A stretch of DNA of 64,000 bases from Frigoribacterium sp. Leaf8 (GCF_001421165.1 NZ_LMKB01000001.1:584009-648008), one strand, 5' to 3'. Shown: positions 17,775 through 28,162, counted from the first letter of the stretch. Program-made: numbers and translations. The notes: generated by a model not told the origin, from the letters alone.

Positions 17775-19172
17775 GTGGACTTCATCTCCTCCAACGTCAG
17801 CGTCGTCGCCATCGTCGTCGCCGTCGTCATCGTGCTCGCCCTGCTGTCGTTCGTCGCCAGCCGCGTCCGACGCGTCCCGCCGAACGAGGCCCTGATCGTG
17901 GTCGGCCGTGGCGCCGAACGGTCCGAGGGCGGCGGCATCTCCAGCCCGCAGAAGGTCATCATCGGTGGCCGCACCTTCGTCTGGCCGATCTTCCAAGAGG
18001 GCTTCAAACTGTCGCTCGAGCAGTACCAGACCCCGGTCGAGGTGCAGGCGATCGACGCCAACTACATCCGCACCGCCGTGAAGGCCACGGTCAACTTCAA
18101 GGTGACCGGCACCGAAGACGGGGTGCGCCGCGCGGCCCAGCGCTACCTGCTGCAGCAGCAGCAGCTCCCGGTCATCGTGCAGCAGTCGCTCGAGGGGTCG
18201 ATCCGCGGTCTCATCGGCGGCCAGCCGGTCGACGACCTGGTCAAGAACTTCTCGCGCCTCGCGGCCGACGCCGTGAACGAGACGAAGGGCGAGCTCGCCG
18301 AGCTCGGCCTCCAGATCGAGACCATGAACATCCGCGAGATCGAGACGCCGGGCAGCACCTACCTCGCCGACCGTGGTCGCGCCGAGGCGGCCGTCGCCAA
18401 GCAGAACGCCGACGTGGCCGAGGCCGAGGCCGAGCGCATCGCCGCCCTGGCCCGCATCGGCAACACGCAGCAGACTGCCGAGCGTCAGCTGCAGCTCGAC
18501 GTCCGCCAGGCCCAGATCAAGGCCGAGACCGACCGGGCCCAGGCCGAGGCCGCCGCCGCCGGTGAGCTCGCCCGGGCCATGCAAGACAAGCTGGTCGCCG
18601 AACAAGAGAGCATCGCCGTGGCCGAGCAGGCCAAGGTCAACCAGGAGCGACTCAACATCGAGGTGCGCCAGCCCGCCGAGGCCGCGGCCTACGCGTCCGT
18701 GCAGAACGCCGAGGCCGAGCGCGACGCCGCCAACGCCGCCGTCGAGGCCGAGGCGTTCCGCCGCACCCAGCTCGCCGACGCCGCCCGCAACGCGGCCGAG
18801 AACGAGGCCGCGGCCGTCGAGGCCGCCGGTCGCGCCGAGGCCGCGGCGATCAAGGCCAAGGGTCTCGCCGAGGCCGAGGCCGTGGACGCGCTGGCCGAGG
18901 CTCAGGGCAAGTTCGGCCAGGCGGCACTCGCCTCGCAGGTCATCTCGCGCCTGCCCGAGATCGCCCGCGAGATGGCGGCGCCGATGGGCAACATCGACGC
19001 CCTGACGGTGGTGTCGACCGACGGTGCCAACGAGCTGACCAAGTCGGTCGCCAACAACATGACGCAGCTGCAGGACGTCGTGAAGGCCACGACGGGACTC
19101 GACCTCGTCAGTGCGCTGGGCGGGTTCCTCGGGGGCAAGGCGGGGGCGTCCGGCCCCGTCGATCGCGTCTGA
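17775..19172 (+). CDS. Flotillin-like SPFH protein
   Basis: A 465-residue membrane scaffold. One N-terminal membrane helix (1-30) is followed by an SPFH/band-7 domain (about 35-215) and a long Ala/Glu-rich coiled coil (about 215-400; repeated AEAEAERIAAL and AAAIKAKGLAEAEA elements), the usual flotillin layout. GTG start with AAGGAAG 5 nt upstream. Expressed with NfeD; expected to organise membrane domains and fluidity. Confidence 0.92.
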   Translation: MDFISSNVSVVAIVVAVVIVLALLSFVASRVRRVPPNEALIVVGRGAERSEGGGISSPQKVIIGGRTFVWPIFQEGFKLSLEQYQTPVEVQAIDANYIRTAVKATVNFKVTGTEDGVRRAAQRYLLQQQQLPVIVQQSLEGSIRGLIGGQPVDDLVKNFSRLAADAVNETKGELAELGLQIETMNIREIETPGSTYLADRGRAEAAVAKQNADVAEAEAERIAALARIGNTQQTAERQLQLDVRQAQIKAETDRAQAEAAAAGELARAMQDKLVAEQESIAVAEQAKVNQERLNIEVRQPAEAAAYASVQNAEAERDAANAAVEAEAFRRTQLADAARNAAENEAAAVEAAGRAEAAAIKAKGLAEAEAVDALAEAQGKFGQAALASQVISRLPEIAREMAAPMGNIDALTVVSTDGANELTKSVANNMTQLQDVVKATTGLDLVSALGGFLGGKAGASGPVDRV

Positions 19173-19196
19173 CCGCACCCGCGTAACCTCGGTCGC

Positions 19197-20177
19197 ATGC
19201 GTGCGATCGTGGTCGAGAAGGGCAGGGCCGCCGAGCTCCGAGAGCTCGACGAGCCGGTCGCCGGACCAGGTGACGTCGTCGTCGACGTCACCTGGTCCGG
19301 CGTCAACTACAAGGACGGTCTCGCCCTGCGCGGTGACCCCGGGGTCGCCCGGGTCGATCCTCTCGTGCCCGGCATCGACCTGGTCGGCGTCGTGGCGTCC
19401 TCGGGGTCGTCACGTTTCGCACCGGGCGACGAGGTGCTGGTCAACGGTGCGGGCCACGGCGAGACGAAGGCGGGCGGCTTCGCCGAACGCGTCGTGGTCG
19501 ACCCGGGCAGCGCCGTCCTGGTCCCCCCGGGCATCGACGGGCGGCGCGCCGCCGCCATCGGCACGGCGGGTTTCACGGCGATGCTGAGCGTCCTCCGGCT
19601 CGAACGCGACGTCGGCCCCGACGACGGTGACGTCGTGGTGACCGGTGCGGCCGGAGGCGTCGGGTCGGTGGCGATCGCGGTGTTGAGCCGCCTCGGGTAC
19701 TCGGTCAGCGCCTCCTCGGGTCGCCTCGCCGAGCAAGGCGACTACCTCCGCTCGCTCGGGGCCTCGGCCCTGGTCGACCGCGACGAACTGTCCGGGGCGG
19801 GGAAGCCGATGCAGCGGGCCCGCTGGGCCGGCGGCGTCGACTCGGTCGGGAGCCACACCCTCGCCACCGTCCTGGCCCAGACCCGCTGGGGTGGCACCGT
19901 CACGGCCTGCGGGCTCGCCCAGGGCGCCGACCTGCCGACGACGGTGCTGCCGTTCATCCTGCGGGGCGTGACCCTGGCCGGCGTAGACTCGGTGGAGGCA
20001 CCGCTCGACCTGCGCCGGCGCGCCTGGGACCGACTGGCACGAGACCTCGACCTCGACCTCCTCGACTCGATGACCGGCGAGGTCGCCCTGGCCGACGTGG
20101 TGGGCGCCGGCGAGGCGATCCTGGCGGGCCGGACCCGGGGCCGGACGGTCGTGCGCGTCGGCGGATCGCACATCTAG
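19197..20177 (+). CDS. AcuI/YhdH-type acryloyl-CoA reductase (MDR family)
   Basis: A 326-residue zinc-independent NADPH-dependent reductase of the medium-chain dehydrogenase superfamily, whose best known members reduce acryloyl-CoA. Typical elements are TWSGVNYKDGLAL (31-43), PGIDLVGVV, GFTAMLSVL, the nucleotide-binding VTGAAGGVGSVAIAVL, SASSGR and WGGTVTACGLAQGADLPTTV. The coding sequence contains a perfect 20-bp inverted repeat near the 5' end (19259-19302). It starts 24 nt after the flotillin stop. Confidence 0.9.
   Translation: MRAIVVEKGRAAELRELDEPVAGPGDVVVDVTWSGVNYKDGLALRGDPGVARVDPLVPGIDLVGVVASSGSSRFAPGDEVLVNGAGHGETKAGGFAERVVVDPGSAVLVPPGIDGRRAAAIGTAGFTAMLSVLRLERDVGPDDGDVVVTGAAGGVGSVAIAVLSRLGYSVSASSGRLAEQGDYLRSLGASALVDRDELSGAGKPMQRARWAGGVDSVGSHTLATVLAQTRWGGTVTACGLAQGADLPTTVLPFILRGVTLAGVDSVEAPLDLRRRAWDRLARDLDLDLLDSMTGEVALADVVGAGEAILAGRTRGRTVVRVGGSHI
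19259..19302. repeat. Perfect 20-bp inverted repeat inside the acuI-like coding region
   Basis: The left arm ends in GGTGACGTCG and the right arm begins CGACGTCACC. Twenty uninterrupted base pairs enclose the 4-nt loop TCGT (19279-19282), 63-106 nt after the start codon. In the mRNA it would be an extremely stable hairpin inside translated sequence. Confidence 0.9.
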
Positions 20178-20193
20178 AACTCCGGATCACCCA

Positions 20194-20220
20194 TACGTAC
20201 TCAGCCCTCGGGTTTATGCT
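20194..20220 (+). promoter_or_regulatory. Candidate promoter/operator of the second GntR gene
   Basis: The TACGTA palindrome (20194-20199) overlaps the -35 position of a TATGCT -10 box (20215-20220). It has the same -10 sequence and a similar palindrome placement as the double GntR gene at 13688. Confidence 0.4.
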
Positions 20221-20326
20221 CGACATGTCGGCGACCGGTTCAGGGCCGGGTCGACGAACCGACCGACCGCGGTGCCGAGCGCCGTCGACCGTCGGCACCT
20301 GACCGCAGACACGACGGAGGCCCCCG

Positions 20327-21016
20327 ATGCCGATCCCCCAGAACGACGACCAGACGCCCGCCCCGCGCCGCCTGTTGCGCGACGTCGTCTACGACAAGAT
20401 GTTCGCCGCGATCATCGACGGCACCCTCGAGTTCGGTGAGCGCCTGAACGACGACCAGCTCGTGGCCTGGCTGGGCGTCTCCCGCACGCCCGTCCGCGAG
20501 GCGATCGCCAAGCTCGCCGACCAGGCCCTGGTCGACATCGAGGCCAACCGCTACACGCGCATCGTCGACCCGTCCTACGGCGAGTTCGTCGACACCGTCG
20601 ACGTCGGTTACGCCGTCTGGTCCCTCTTCGTCGAGCGGGCCGTGCCCAAGCTCGACAAGGCTCAGCGTGCCGAGGTCGTCGGCCTCCTCGACACCCGGGC
20701 CAAGGCCTTCAAGGCGAAGAAGGAAGAAGACATCGCGGGCCTCGTGCGGGCCAACGAGATCCTGCTGGCCGCGGCCGACAGCGAGTCCCTGACGCGACTG
20801 TGGTCGAACACCGGCCCGCGCCTCCTGCTGCTCCTGCGTCGTCCGTCGGCCAACGGCATCTTCGACTTCCCGCAGGCGCACGCCTTCACCGTGGCGTTCC
20901 GCGACGCCGTCAAGGCGGACGACGCCGCGGCGGCCGCCGCCGTCGTGCGCGAGCAGCCCGCACGCCTGCAGGGCCTGTTCGACCAGGTGCGCGAGGCGGG
21001 CGTCTACCGCGCGTGA
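20327..21016 (+). CDS. GntR family transcriptional regulator
   Basis: A 229-residue FadR-subfamily repressor. The winged helix is at about 15-80 (IIDGTLEFGERLNDDQLVAW, then LGVSRTPVREAIAKLADQAL) and a helical effector domain at about 90-225. It is paralogous to the second module of the double GntR at 12291. The stop codon overlaps the GTG of an ABC ATPase by 4 nt (21013-21016), so the two are co-translated and the regulator probably controls that ATPase. Confidence 0.9.
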   Translation: MPIPQNDDQTPAPRRLLRDVVYDKMFAAIIDGTLEFGERLNDDQLVAWLGVSRTPVREAIAKLADQALVDIEANRYTRIVDPSYGEFVDTVDVGYAVWSLFVERAVPKLDKAQRAEVVGLLDTRAKAFKAKKEEDIAGLVRANEILLAAADSESLTRLWSNTGPRLLLLLRRPSANGIFDFPQAHAFTVAFRDAVKADDAAAAAAVVREQPARLQGLFDQVREAGVYRA

Positions 21017-21828
21017 CCGTCGCCCCCTCCGTGGCCGCCCCGGTGCCGCCCGTGCTCGACGTCGTCGCTGCGCGGGTGACCCGGGGCGGTCGTGATCTGC
21101 TGCACGACGTGTCGTTGCGCGTCGACTCCGGTCAGCACTGGGCGCTGATCGGCCCCAACGGAGCCGGCAAGACGACGCTGCTGACGTTGTGCGGTGCGCT
21201 CGGCCACCCGACCGCGGGCACGGTCGACGTCCTCGGCCGCCGCCTCGGACGGGTCGAGCTGAGCGAACTGCGTCGCCACATCGGCCACGTCGATCCCCGC
21301 CACCGCATGGTCGGCGACGCCACCGTCCGCGAGGTCGCGCTGACCGGCTTCACGGGCAGCAGCGACCCGGCGCCCCGCTGGGTTCCCACCGACGAGCAGG
21401 AGGCGAGGGTCGTCGACCTCGTCGCGAGCGTCGGTCTCTCGTCCCGCCTCTCGGCACGGTGGAGCGTGCTGTCCCAGGGCGAACGCGGTCGGGCGCTGAT
21501 CGCCCGCGCCCTGGTGTCGCAGCCGGCCCTGCTGCTGCTCGACGAACCGGCGACGGGACTCGACGTCGCGGCACGGGAACACCTGCTCGACACCGTCGAC
21601 GAGCTGCGCACGACCCACCGCACGATGTCCTCCGTGACGGTGACCCATCACCTCGAGGACCTGCCGAGCAGCACGTCGCACGCCCTGCTGCTGCGCGACG
21701 GCCGGGTCTTCGCCACCGGACGGGCCGACGACGTGCTGACGTCCGAGCTCGTGTCGGGCGCGTTCGACCACCCGCTCGTCGTCGATCGGGCCGACGGCCG
21801 CTGGTCGGCCCGCGCCCGCCGCCGCTGA
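21013..21828 (+). CDS. ABC transporter ATP-binding protein
   Basis: A 271-residue stand-alone ATPase. Walker A GPNGAGKTTLL (about 46-56), signature LSQGERGRALIARAL, Walker B LLLLDEPATGLD and the switch His in VTVTHHLEDLP are all present, so it should hydrolyse ATP. No permease or binding protein is adjacent, unlike most importers. The GTG start overlaps the gntR stop. Similar soluble ATPases accompany iron or molybdate systems or act on other targets; the substrate cannot be told. Confidence 0.88.
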   Translation: MTVAPSVAAPVPPVLDVVAARVTRGGRDLLHDVSLRVDSGQHWALIGPNGAGKTTLLTLCGALGHPTAGTVDVLGRRLGRVELSELRRHIGHVDPRHRMVGDATVREVALTGFTGSSDPAPRWVPTDEQEARVVDLVASVGLSSRLSARWSVLSQGERGRALIARALVSQPALLLLDEPATGLDVAAREHLLDTVDELRTTHRTMSSVTVTHHLEDLPSSTSHALLLRDGRVFATGRADDVLTSELVSGAFDHPLVVDRADGRWSARARRR

Positions 21829-21835
21829 CCTCCGG

Positions 21836-21944
21836 CCGTGCCGGCACGCCGGGCCGGGCCCAGCCGGGCCGGGCCGGGCCGAAGAGCCGGGCCGGGCCAA
21901 AGAGCCGGCCCAGCCGGCCCGGCCCCGGTGGGCCGGCCGGGGTG
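21836..21944. repeat. GC-rich degenerate tandem repeats (GCCGGGCC family)
   Basis: The whole convergent gap between the ABC ATPase and hemL consists of variants of GCCGGGCC with GAAGAGCC/CAAAGAGCC inserts. It can fold into many alternative hairpins and may serve as terminator. Confidence 0.75.
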
Positions 21945-21945
21945 G

Positions 21946-23289
21946 CTAGTGCGGCGCCTCGGCTGCTGCGGCGGCCTTGGCCGCGGCGGGCACGGCGTCG
22001 AGGATGCGCGACACCACGTCGTCGTCGTGGGCCGCCGTGACGAACCACGCCTCGAACACCGACGGGGGCAGGTTGACCCCGGCGTCGAGCATGGCGTGGA
22101 AGAACGGCGGGTAGCGCCAGGACTGCTGGGCGCGGACGTCGTCGTAGTCGTTCGGTGCCGTCGGCGTGAAGGCGAACGAGAAGAGCGACCCGGCGCGCTG
22201 GACGCTGTGCTCGACGCCCTCGGCGGACAGGGCGGCCGAGACGCCGGCCGACAACTGGTCGGCGACGGTGTCGAGCCGGGCGTAGACCTCGGGCGTGGCG
22301 AGCCTCAGCGTGGCGATGCCGGCGGCGACGGCCACCGGGTTGCCGCTGAGCGTGCCTGCCTGGTAGACCGGCCCCAGCGGGGCGAGGAAGTCCATCACCT
22401 CGGCGCGACCGCCCAGGGCGGCGAGCGGCATGCCCCCGCCGATGACCTTGCCGAACGTGATGAGGTCGGGCTCCCACCCGGCGCCGTCCGGGACGACCCG
22501 AGCGGCCTCGAGACCCCACCAGCCCGCGCGTCCCACGCGGAAGCCGGTGAGCACCTCGTCGACGATCAGCAGCGAACCGTGGCGTCGCGTGATCTCGGAC
22601 AGGCTGCGGTTGAAGCCCCGCTGCGGCGCGAGCACGCCCATGTTGGCGGCGGCGGCCTCGACGATGACGGCGGCGATGCGCGGGCCGTGCTCGTCGAAGG
22701 CCGCACGCACGGCGTCGAGGTCGTTGTAGGGAAGGACGAGCGTCTGGGCGGCGGTCTCGGCCGTGATGCCGGCCGAGCCGGGCATCGACAGGGTCGCGAC
22801 GCCCGAGCCGGCCTCGGCCAGCAGCGAGTCGGAGTGCCCGTGGTAGTGCCCGGCGAACTTCACGAGCAGGTCGCGACCGGTGTAGCCGCGGGCGAGGCGG
22901 ATGGCCGTCATGGTCGCCTCGGTGCCGGTGGACACCATGCGCAGCTTGCCGATCGGTCGCTGGTCGCCGACGGCGACGCGTTCGCGGACCAGCTCGGCGA
23001 GTTCGGTCTCGGCGGGCGTCGACGCCCCGAACGACAGACCGCGCGAGGCCGCCTGCTGGACGGCCTCGAGCACCTCGGGGTGGGTGTGCCCGAGGATCGC
23101 CGGACCCCACGAGGCGACGAGGTCGACGTAGTCGCGTCCCTCGGCGTCGGTGACGTAGGCGCCCTTGGCACCCACGAGGAACCGTGGCGTCCCGCCGACG
23201 GAGCCGTACGCACGGACGGGCGAGTTGACGCCGCCCGGAATGGACCGCTTGGCCCGGGTGAAGTAGGTGTCGTTGCTCTGCTCGGTCAT
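21946..23289 (-). CDS. hemL: Glutamate-1-semialdehyde 2,1-aminomutase
   Basis: A 447-residue PLP enzyme converting glutamate-1-semialdehyde to 5-aminolevulinate, step two of the C5 pathway started by hemA. Recognised by [15 protein letters not shown], the aminotransferase III core, and the PLP-lysine motif [16 protein letters not shown]. Its ATG shares one base with the hemB stop, and it is the last gene of the haem operon. Confidence 0.97.
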   Translation of the reverse strand: MTEQSNDTYFTRAKRSIPGGVNSPVRAYGSVGGTPRFLVGAKGAYVTDAEGRDYVDLVASWGPAILGHTHPEVLEAVQQAASRGLSFGASTPAETELAELVRERVAVGDQRPIGKLRMVSTGTEATMTAIRLARGYTGRDLLVKFAGHYHGHSDSLLAEAGSGVATLSMPGSAGITAETAAQTLVLPYNDLDAVRAAFDEHGPRIAAVIVEAAAANMGVLAPQRGFNRSLSEITRRHGSLLIVDEVLTGFRVGRAGWWGLEAARVVPDGAGWEPDLITFGKVIGGGMPLAALGGRAEVMDFLAPLGPVYQAGTLSGNPVAVAAGIATLRLATPEVYARLDTVADQLSAGVSAALSAEGVEHSVQRAGSLFSFAFTPTAPNDYDDVRAQQSWRYPPFFHAMLDAGVNLPPSVFEAWFVTAAHDDDVVSRILDAVPAAAKAAAAAEAPH

Positions 23290-24278
23290 CAGAACCGCTC
23301 CTTCTGGAGGCGCGTGGCCAGTTCGGTGGCCCAGTACGTCAGGATCGCGTCCGCACCCGCCCGCTTGATCGACAGGACGCTCTCGTACGAGGCCGCGTCG
23401 AGGTCGATCCAGCCGTTCGCGGCGGCCGCGTGGATCATCGCGTACTCACCGCTGATCTGGTACGCCCACACCGGGACGGTGCTCGTCGCGGCCGTCTCGG
23501 CGAGGACGTCGAGGTAGCTCATCGCCGGCTTGACCATGACGACGTCGGCACCCTCGGCGATGTCGAGGTCGACCTCGCGCAGGCCCTCGCGCCCGTTGGC
23601 GGCGTCCATCTGGTACGTGCGGCGGTCTCCGACCAGCGTCGACTGGACGGCCTCGCGGAAGGGGCCGTAGAAGGCCGACGCGTACTTGGCGGCGTAGGCG
23701 AGCAGTGCCGTGCCGCCGAAGCCGGCCGCGTCGAGGGCGTCGCGGGCCGAGCCGATCTGACCGTCCATCATGCCGCTCATGCCGATCAGCTGGGACCCGG
23801 CCTCGGCCTGGACGACCGCCATCTCGTCGTAGCGGACCAGGGTGGCGTCGTTGTCGACCGAGCCGTCGGCGGCGAGGACGCCGCAGTGGCCGTGGTCGGT
23901 GAACTCGTCGAGGCAGAGGTCGGTCTGCACGACCAGCGCGCCCTGGGCGGCGTCGACGGCCACGCGGGTGGCCACGTTGAGGATGCCCTCGGGGTCGGTC
24001 GCGCCCGACCCGACGGCGTCCTTCTCGAGGGGCACCCCGAAGAGCATGACGCCGCCCACACCGGCCTCGGCGGCCTGCTCGACGGCCCGGGGCAGGCTCG
24101 ACAGGCTGTGGTGGACGACGCCCGGCATGGACGAGATCGGGGTGGGCTCGTCGATGCCCTCGCGGACGAACATCGGCAGGACGAGGTCGGCGGGGTGCAG
24201 GCGCGTCTCGGCGGTCAGACGACGCAGGGCGGGGGTGGCGCGGAGGCGGCGGGGCCGCACTCGGGGGAATTCGGACAT
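23289..24278 (-). CDS. hemB: Delta-aminolevulinic acid dehydratase (porphobilinogen synthase)
   Basis: A 329-residue enzyme condensing two aminolevulinates to porphobilinogen. Signatures are [16 protein letters not shown], the metal-site region [27 protein letters not shown] and the Schiff-base lysine motif [11 protein letters not shown]. It overlaps hemD and hemL by stop/start bases. Confidence 0.97.
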   Translation of the reverse strand: MSEFPRVRPRRLRATPALRRLTAETRLHPADLVLPMFVREGIDEPTPISSMPGVVHHSLSSLPRAVEQAAEAGVGGVMLFGVPLEKDAVGSGATDPEGILNVATRVAVDAAQGALVVQTDLCLDEFTDHGHCGVLAADGSVDNDATLVRYDEMAVVQAEAGSQLIGMSGMMDGQIGSARDALDAAGFGGTALLAYAAKYASAFYGPFREAVQSTLVGDRRTYQMDAANGREGLREVDLDIAEGADVVMVKPAMSYLDVLAETAATSTVPVWAYQISGEYAMIHAAAANGWIDLDAASYESVLSIKRAGADAILTYWATELATRLQKERF

Positions 24279-25069
24279 CAGTCCTTCTCGGTGGGGGGCG
24301 TTCCGGCGGACGGGCCGTCGAGGGCGTGGTCCACCACGGCCTCGACGAGGGCGGCCGCCGATCGGGTCTCGGCGATCAGGTGCACGGGCAGCCCCGCGGC
24401 ACGGGCGTCGAAGGCGGTGCGCGGGCCGATGCACGCGACGAGGGTCTGCGGGGGCAGGGGCGCCAGCTGGGCGGCGATCTGGCGGGCGACGCTGCCCGAG
24501 GTCACGAGGAGGACGCCGATCGAGCCGTCGGCGACGCCGTCGCGCACCTCGGCCGAGACGGGAACGCCCACCGTGCGGTACGCCGAGACGAACTCGGCGT
24601 CGAACCCGCGGGCCGACAGTCCGGCGACGAGTGTCGGCTCGGCGAGGTCGGACTGCGGGACGAGCACGCGACCGGTGACCTCGTCGGCCGGCCACTCCTT
24701 CACGAGTCCGCGGGCCGAGTTGTCGCCCTCGGGGACGAAGTCGACGCGGATGCCCGCCAGGCTCAGGGCGGCGGCGGTGGTCTCGCCGACCGCGGCGACC
24801 CGGGTCGAGGCAGGGGGCCGGATGCCGTTGCCGACCAGGACGTCGACCGTGGTGGCACTCGTGACGACGAGCCACTCGTAGACGCCGGACTCGAGGCGGG
24901 CCAGGGCCGCGGCGAGCAGCTCGGGCGTCTCGGCCGGGGCGAAGTTGATGAGGGGGGCGATCACCGGGGCGGCACCGCGCGACCGGAGCGAGGCCGCGAC
25001 CCCGTCGCCCCACTTGCCACCGCGCGGCACCAGGACGCGCACGCCCTTGAGCGGCTTGTCGGCGGTCAC
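24278..25069 (-). CDS. hemD: Uroporphyrinogen-III synthase
   Basis: A 263-residue enzyme that inverts ring D of hydroxymethylbilane and closes the macrocycle. The sequence is weakly conserved, as usual for HemD, but has the two alternating alpha/beta lobes, the N-terminal [21 protein letters not shown] and [14 protein letters not shown], and the family length. GTG start overlaps hemC by 4 nt. Confidence 0.93.
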   Translation of the reverse strand: MTADKPLKGVRVLVPRGGKWGDGVAASLRSRGAAPVIAPLINFAPAETPELLAAALARLESGVYEWLVVTSATTVDVLVGNGIRPPASTRVAAVGETTAAALSLAGIRVDFVPEGDNSARGLVKEWPADEVTGRVLVPQSDLAEPTLVAGLSARGFDAEFVSAYRTVGVPVSAEVRDGVADGSIGVLLVTSGSVARQIAAQLAPLPPQTLVACIGPRTAFDARAAGLPVHLIAETRSAAALVEAVVDHALDGPSAGTPPTEKD

Positions 25070-26052
25070 GTGGCGCTGCCCAGGGGGTCACCGCCGGCCG
25101 GTCCGCCGCCCAACGGGGCGAACTCGGCCGCACCGGAGTCGAGCAGCTCGTCGACGACACGGCCGGCGACCTCGTGGACGTCGGCGAGGCGCGCGACGAG
25201 GGGACCGTCGTCGAGGGAGACGGCGTGCGACGAGCTGAGGCGACGGCCGCCGTCGGGGCTGTAGACGGTCGCGCTGAGCAGCAGCAACCCGGCGTCGACG
25301 ACGGCACTGGCACCGACGGGTGCCGCGCAACCGGCCTCGAGCCCGGCCAGCACGGCTCGCTCGGCCGTCACCACGAGGCGGGTCTCTTCGTCCTCGATGG
25401 CGGCCAGTCCGCGGGCGAGTGCCTCGTCGGGGTCGCCTTCGCGGACCTCGACGGCGAGCGAGCCCTGGCCGGGCGCACTGGGCCAGAAGCCGAGCCCCAG
25501 CAGTTCGGTCGCGGCGTCGAGGCGTCCCAGGCGGCCGAGACCCGCCGCGCTGAGCAGGACGGCGTCGAGGTCGACGCCGACGCGACCGAGCCGCGTGTCG
25601 ACGTTGCCGCGGATGTCGACGACCTCGAGGTCGGGACGTCGCGAGAGCAGCTGGGCAGCACGACGCGGCGATCCCGTGCCGACGCGGGCACCCTGGGGCA
25701 GTCCTTCGAGGGTCAGCCCGTCGCGCGCGCAGAGGGCGTCGCGGGCATCCGCCCGACCGGGCGTCGCCCCGATGACGAGACCGGGGTGCGTGGCGGTGGG
25801 GAGGTCTTTGAGCGAGTGCACGAGGGCGTCGCACTCGTCCGCGAGGAGCGCTTCGCGCAGGGCGCTGGCGAACACGCCGGTGCCCCCGAGCGACGCCAGC
25901 GACTCGCCGGTGCCCTGCGAGCGGTCCCCCTCGGTCTTGATGCGGACGAGTTCGACGTCGTGGCCGGTCGCGGCCGCGATGCGGTCGGCGACGGTGGTCG
26001 ACTGGGCGACGGCCAGCGCGCTGCCCCGAGTTCCGATGCGGATGGTCGCCAC
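25066..26052 (-). CDS. hemC: Porphobilinogen deaminase (hydroxymethylbilane synthase)
   Basis: A 328-residue enzyme linking four porphobilinogens. Typical sequences are [24 protein letters not shown], the Arg-rich [13 protein letters not shown] and the cofactor-attachment cysteine in [13 protein letters not shown] start; 4-nt spacer after hemH, 4-nt overlap with hemD. Confidence 0.97.
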   Translation of the reverse strand: MATIRIGTRGSALAVAQSTTVADRIAAATGHDVELVRIKTEGDRSQGTGESLASLGGTGVFASALREALLADECDALVHSLKDLPTATHPGLVIGATPGRADARDALCARDGLTLEGLPQGARVGTGSPRRAAQLLSRRPDLEVVDIRGNVDTRLGRVGVDLDAVLLSAAGLGRLGRLDAATELLGLGFWPSAPGQGSLAVEVREGDPDEALARGLAAIEDEETRLVVTAERAVLAGLEAGCAAPVGASAVVDAGLLLLSATVYSPDGGRRLSSSHAVSLDDGPLVARLADVHEVAGRVVDELLDSGAAEFAPLGGGPAGGDPLGSAT

Positions 26053-26056
26053 GGGG

Positions 26057-27280
26057 TCAGGGGACCAGGCCGGACAAGGCGGGCTTGAAGCCCAGTCGCA
26101 CGTTCTCGCAGCAGCCGGGACGGCAGACGTCGTACCAGGGCCCGAGGTCGGTCACGTGGGGGCGGTCCTCGGCGGGGACGCCGTCACGACGCTCGAGCAC
26201 GAGGTCGACGAGCCCGGTGACGTAGTTCGGGTCGATGCCCGGCGTCGGGGTGCGCGTCGCCCAGAAACCGTTCTTCTCGCTGGTCTCCATCGCCTCGTTG
26301 TCGAGGTCCCACATGACCTCCATGTGGTCGCTGACGAACCCGAGCGGCACGATGACGACGGCGCGGGTCGGACCGCCGGCCAGGTCGTCGATGGCGTCGT
26401 TGATGTCGGGCTCGAGCCATGGCATCGAGGGCGGGCCGCTGCGCGACTGGTAGACGAGCTGCCAGGGGACGGTGGTGCCGCCCCCTTCGGGCAGGTCGAG
26501 GTCGAGGGCGGCCTCGGCCGCGGCCATGACGACCTCGGCGACGGCCTTGTGCTGGGCGGCGTAGGCGCCGTCGGCGTCGAAGCCGCGCGCCTGGGGGCCG
26601 CTCTTGGCCGCGTCGGTCGACGGGATCGAGTGCGTCGCGAAGAGCACCTGGACCTCGGTCGCGAGGTCGAGCCCCTCGTTCTCGGCGCGAGCCGCGACGA
26701 GCGCGTCGCGCACGCCGTCGATGAACGGCTGGACGAAACCGGGGTGGTCGAAGAACTGGCGGACCTTGTCGATCTGCATGGTGCCCTCGAGGCCGGTGGC
26801 GTCGAGCGCCATGGCGAAGTCCTCGCGGTACTGGCGGCACGAGCTGTAGGACGAGTAGGCGCTGGTCGCGACCGCGATGAGCTTGCGGAACCCGCGCTCG
26901 TCGGCCTCGCGCACGGCGTCGGCCATGTAGGGCTGCCAGTTGCGGTTGCCCCAGATGACCGGCAGGTCGATGCCGCGACGCTCGAGCTCGGCCTCGAGGG
27001 CGGCCTTGAGCTCGCGGTTGTGCTCGTTGATCGGGCTGACGCCGCCGAAGTGGCGGTAGTGCGTCGCGACCTCTTCGAGCCGCTCTTCGGGGATGCCCCG
27101 ACCGCGCGTGACGTTGCGCAGGAACGGGATGACGTCGTCCTGCCCCTCGGGTCCGCCGAAGCCGGCCAGCAGGATGGCGTCGTAGTCGGTCGGCTCGGAG
27201 ACGTGCTCGGGGCCGGAGGCCGCGGCGGGGGTGGCGTTGCGGACGAGCTGCCCGTTGGTGATGTTGCTGGTGTCGGTCAC
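26057..27280 (-). CDS. cpfC: Coproporphyrin III ferrochelatase
   Basis: A 407-residue ferrochelatase (HemH family). With ChdC next to it, the substrate should be coproporphyrin III and the product coproheme. The GFGGPEGQDDVIPFLRNV start, VIWGNRNWQPYMADAV, the catalytic His region LFATHSIP and FVSDHMEVMWDLD are present. The C-terminus has DVCRPGCCENV, Cys residues matching the [2Fe-2S] ligands of actinobacterial ferrochelatases. GTG start overlaps the chdC stop by 4 nt; the first 40 residues are a disordered extension. Confidence 0.95.
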   Translation of the reverse strand: MTDTSNITNGQLVRNATPAAASGPEHVSEPTDYDAILLAGFGGPEGQDDVIPFLRNVTRGRGIPEERLEEVATHYRHFGGVSPINEHNRELKAALEAELERRGIDLPVIWGNRNWQPYMADAVREADERGFRKLIAVATSAYSSYSSCRQYREDFAMALDATGLEGTMQIDKVRQFFDHPGFVQPFIDGVRDALVAARAENEGLDLATEVQVLFATHSIPSTDAAKSGPQARGFDADGAYAAQHKAVAEVVMAAAEAALDLDLPEGGGTTVPWQLVYQSRSGPPSMPWLEPDINDAIDDLAGGPTRAVVIVPLGFVSDHMEVMWDLDNEAMETSEKNGFWATRTPTPGIDPNYVTGLVDLVLERRDGVPAEDRPHVTDLGPWYDVCRPGCCENVRLGFKPALSGLVP

Positions 27281-28050
27281 GACAAGACCTCGATGATGTC
27301 GGTGGTGGGGATGCGTCGGCCCGTGAAGAACGGGATCTCTTCGCGGACGTGGCGGCGGGCCTCGGTGTAGCGCAGGTCGCGCATGAGGTCGACCAGTTGG
27401 ACGAGCTCGGGAGCCTCGAGGGCGAGGATCCACTCGTAGTCGCCGAGCGAGAAGCTGGCGACGGTGTTCGTCAGCACCGCGCGGTGCTCGGAGCCCTGCT
27501 TGCCGTGCTCGGCGAGCATCTGACGGCGCTCGGCCTCGGGCAGCAGGTACCACTCGTAGCTGCGCACGAACGGGTACACCGTCAACCAGGTCTCGGGTGC
27601 CTTGCCCCGCATGAAGGCCGGGCTGTGGTTGCGCGAGAACTCGGCCTCGCGGTGCATGCCCATGGCGTTCCAGGTGGGCAGCAGGCCGCCCAGCACGTCG
27701 GTGCGCAACAGCTGCCGGTAGGCCGACTGGACGGCCTCGGGCACCTCGCCGTGCAGCCAGATCATGATGTCGGCGTCGGCCCGCAGGGCGCTGACGTCGT
27801 AGAAGCCACGGACGGTCACGCCGAGACCCGCCAGGGCGTCGACGACCGCGTCGAGCTGCGGGACGTCGTCGAGCTCGGGGGCGTAGGGGTTCTGCGGGTC
27901 GCGTCGCAGCACGGCCCAGAGCGTGTAGCCGAGGCGTTCGACGGGTGGCGGTGTGCTCGCCGCGGCGTCGTCGGACTCGGTCTGGACGGGTGCGGCGGAT
28001 GAATCGGACGTCGGCAGTACGGGCGCTGCCGCGTCGGCGCTGGAACTCAT
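27277..28050 (-). CDS. chdC: Coproheme decarboxylase (ChdC/HemQ)
   Basis: A 257-residue chlorite-dismutase-fold protein that oxidatively decarboxylates coproheme to haem b, the last step of the coproporphyrin-dependent route. The WLTVYPFVRSYEWYLLP segment carries the catalytic Tyr and GSEHRAVLTNTVASFSLGDYEW the haem-pocket His region. The first 35 residues are a Ser/Ala-rich extension. Start MSSSADAA is chosen for its position and leader length. Confidence 0.95.
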   Translation of the reverse strand: MSSSADAAAPVLPTSDSSAAPVQTESDDAAASTPPPVERLGYTLWAVLRRDPQNPYAPELDDVPQLDAVVDALAGLGVTVRGFYDVSALRADADIMIWLHGEVPEAVQSAYRQLLRTDVLGGLLPTWNAMGMHREAEFSRNHSPAFMRGKAPETWLTVYPFVRSYEWYLLPEAERRQMLAEHGKQGSEHRAVLTNTVASFSLGDYEWILALEAPELVQLVDLMRDLRYTEARRHVREEIPFFTGRRIPTTDIIEVLS

Positions 28051-28162
28051 GCAGCCATTCTCCCTCTCGGCACGCTGGGAGCCCAACCAGGTTGCTCCCG
28101 GTCGAGCGAACGGCACCCGGTGCCCGCCGGCGGTCGAGCCGACCGGCGAGCCGGGCGAGCGG

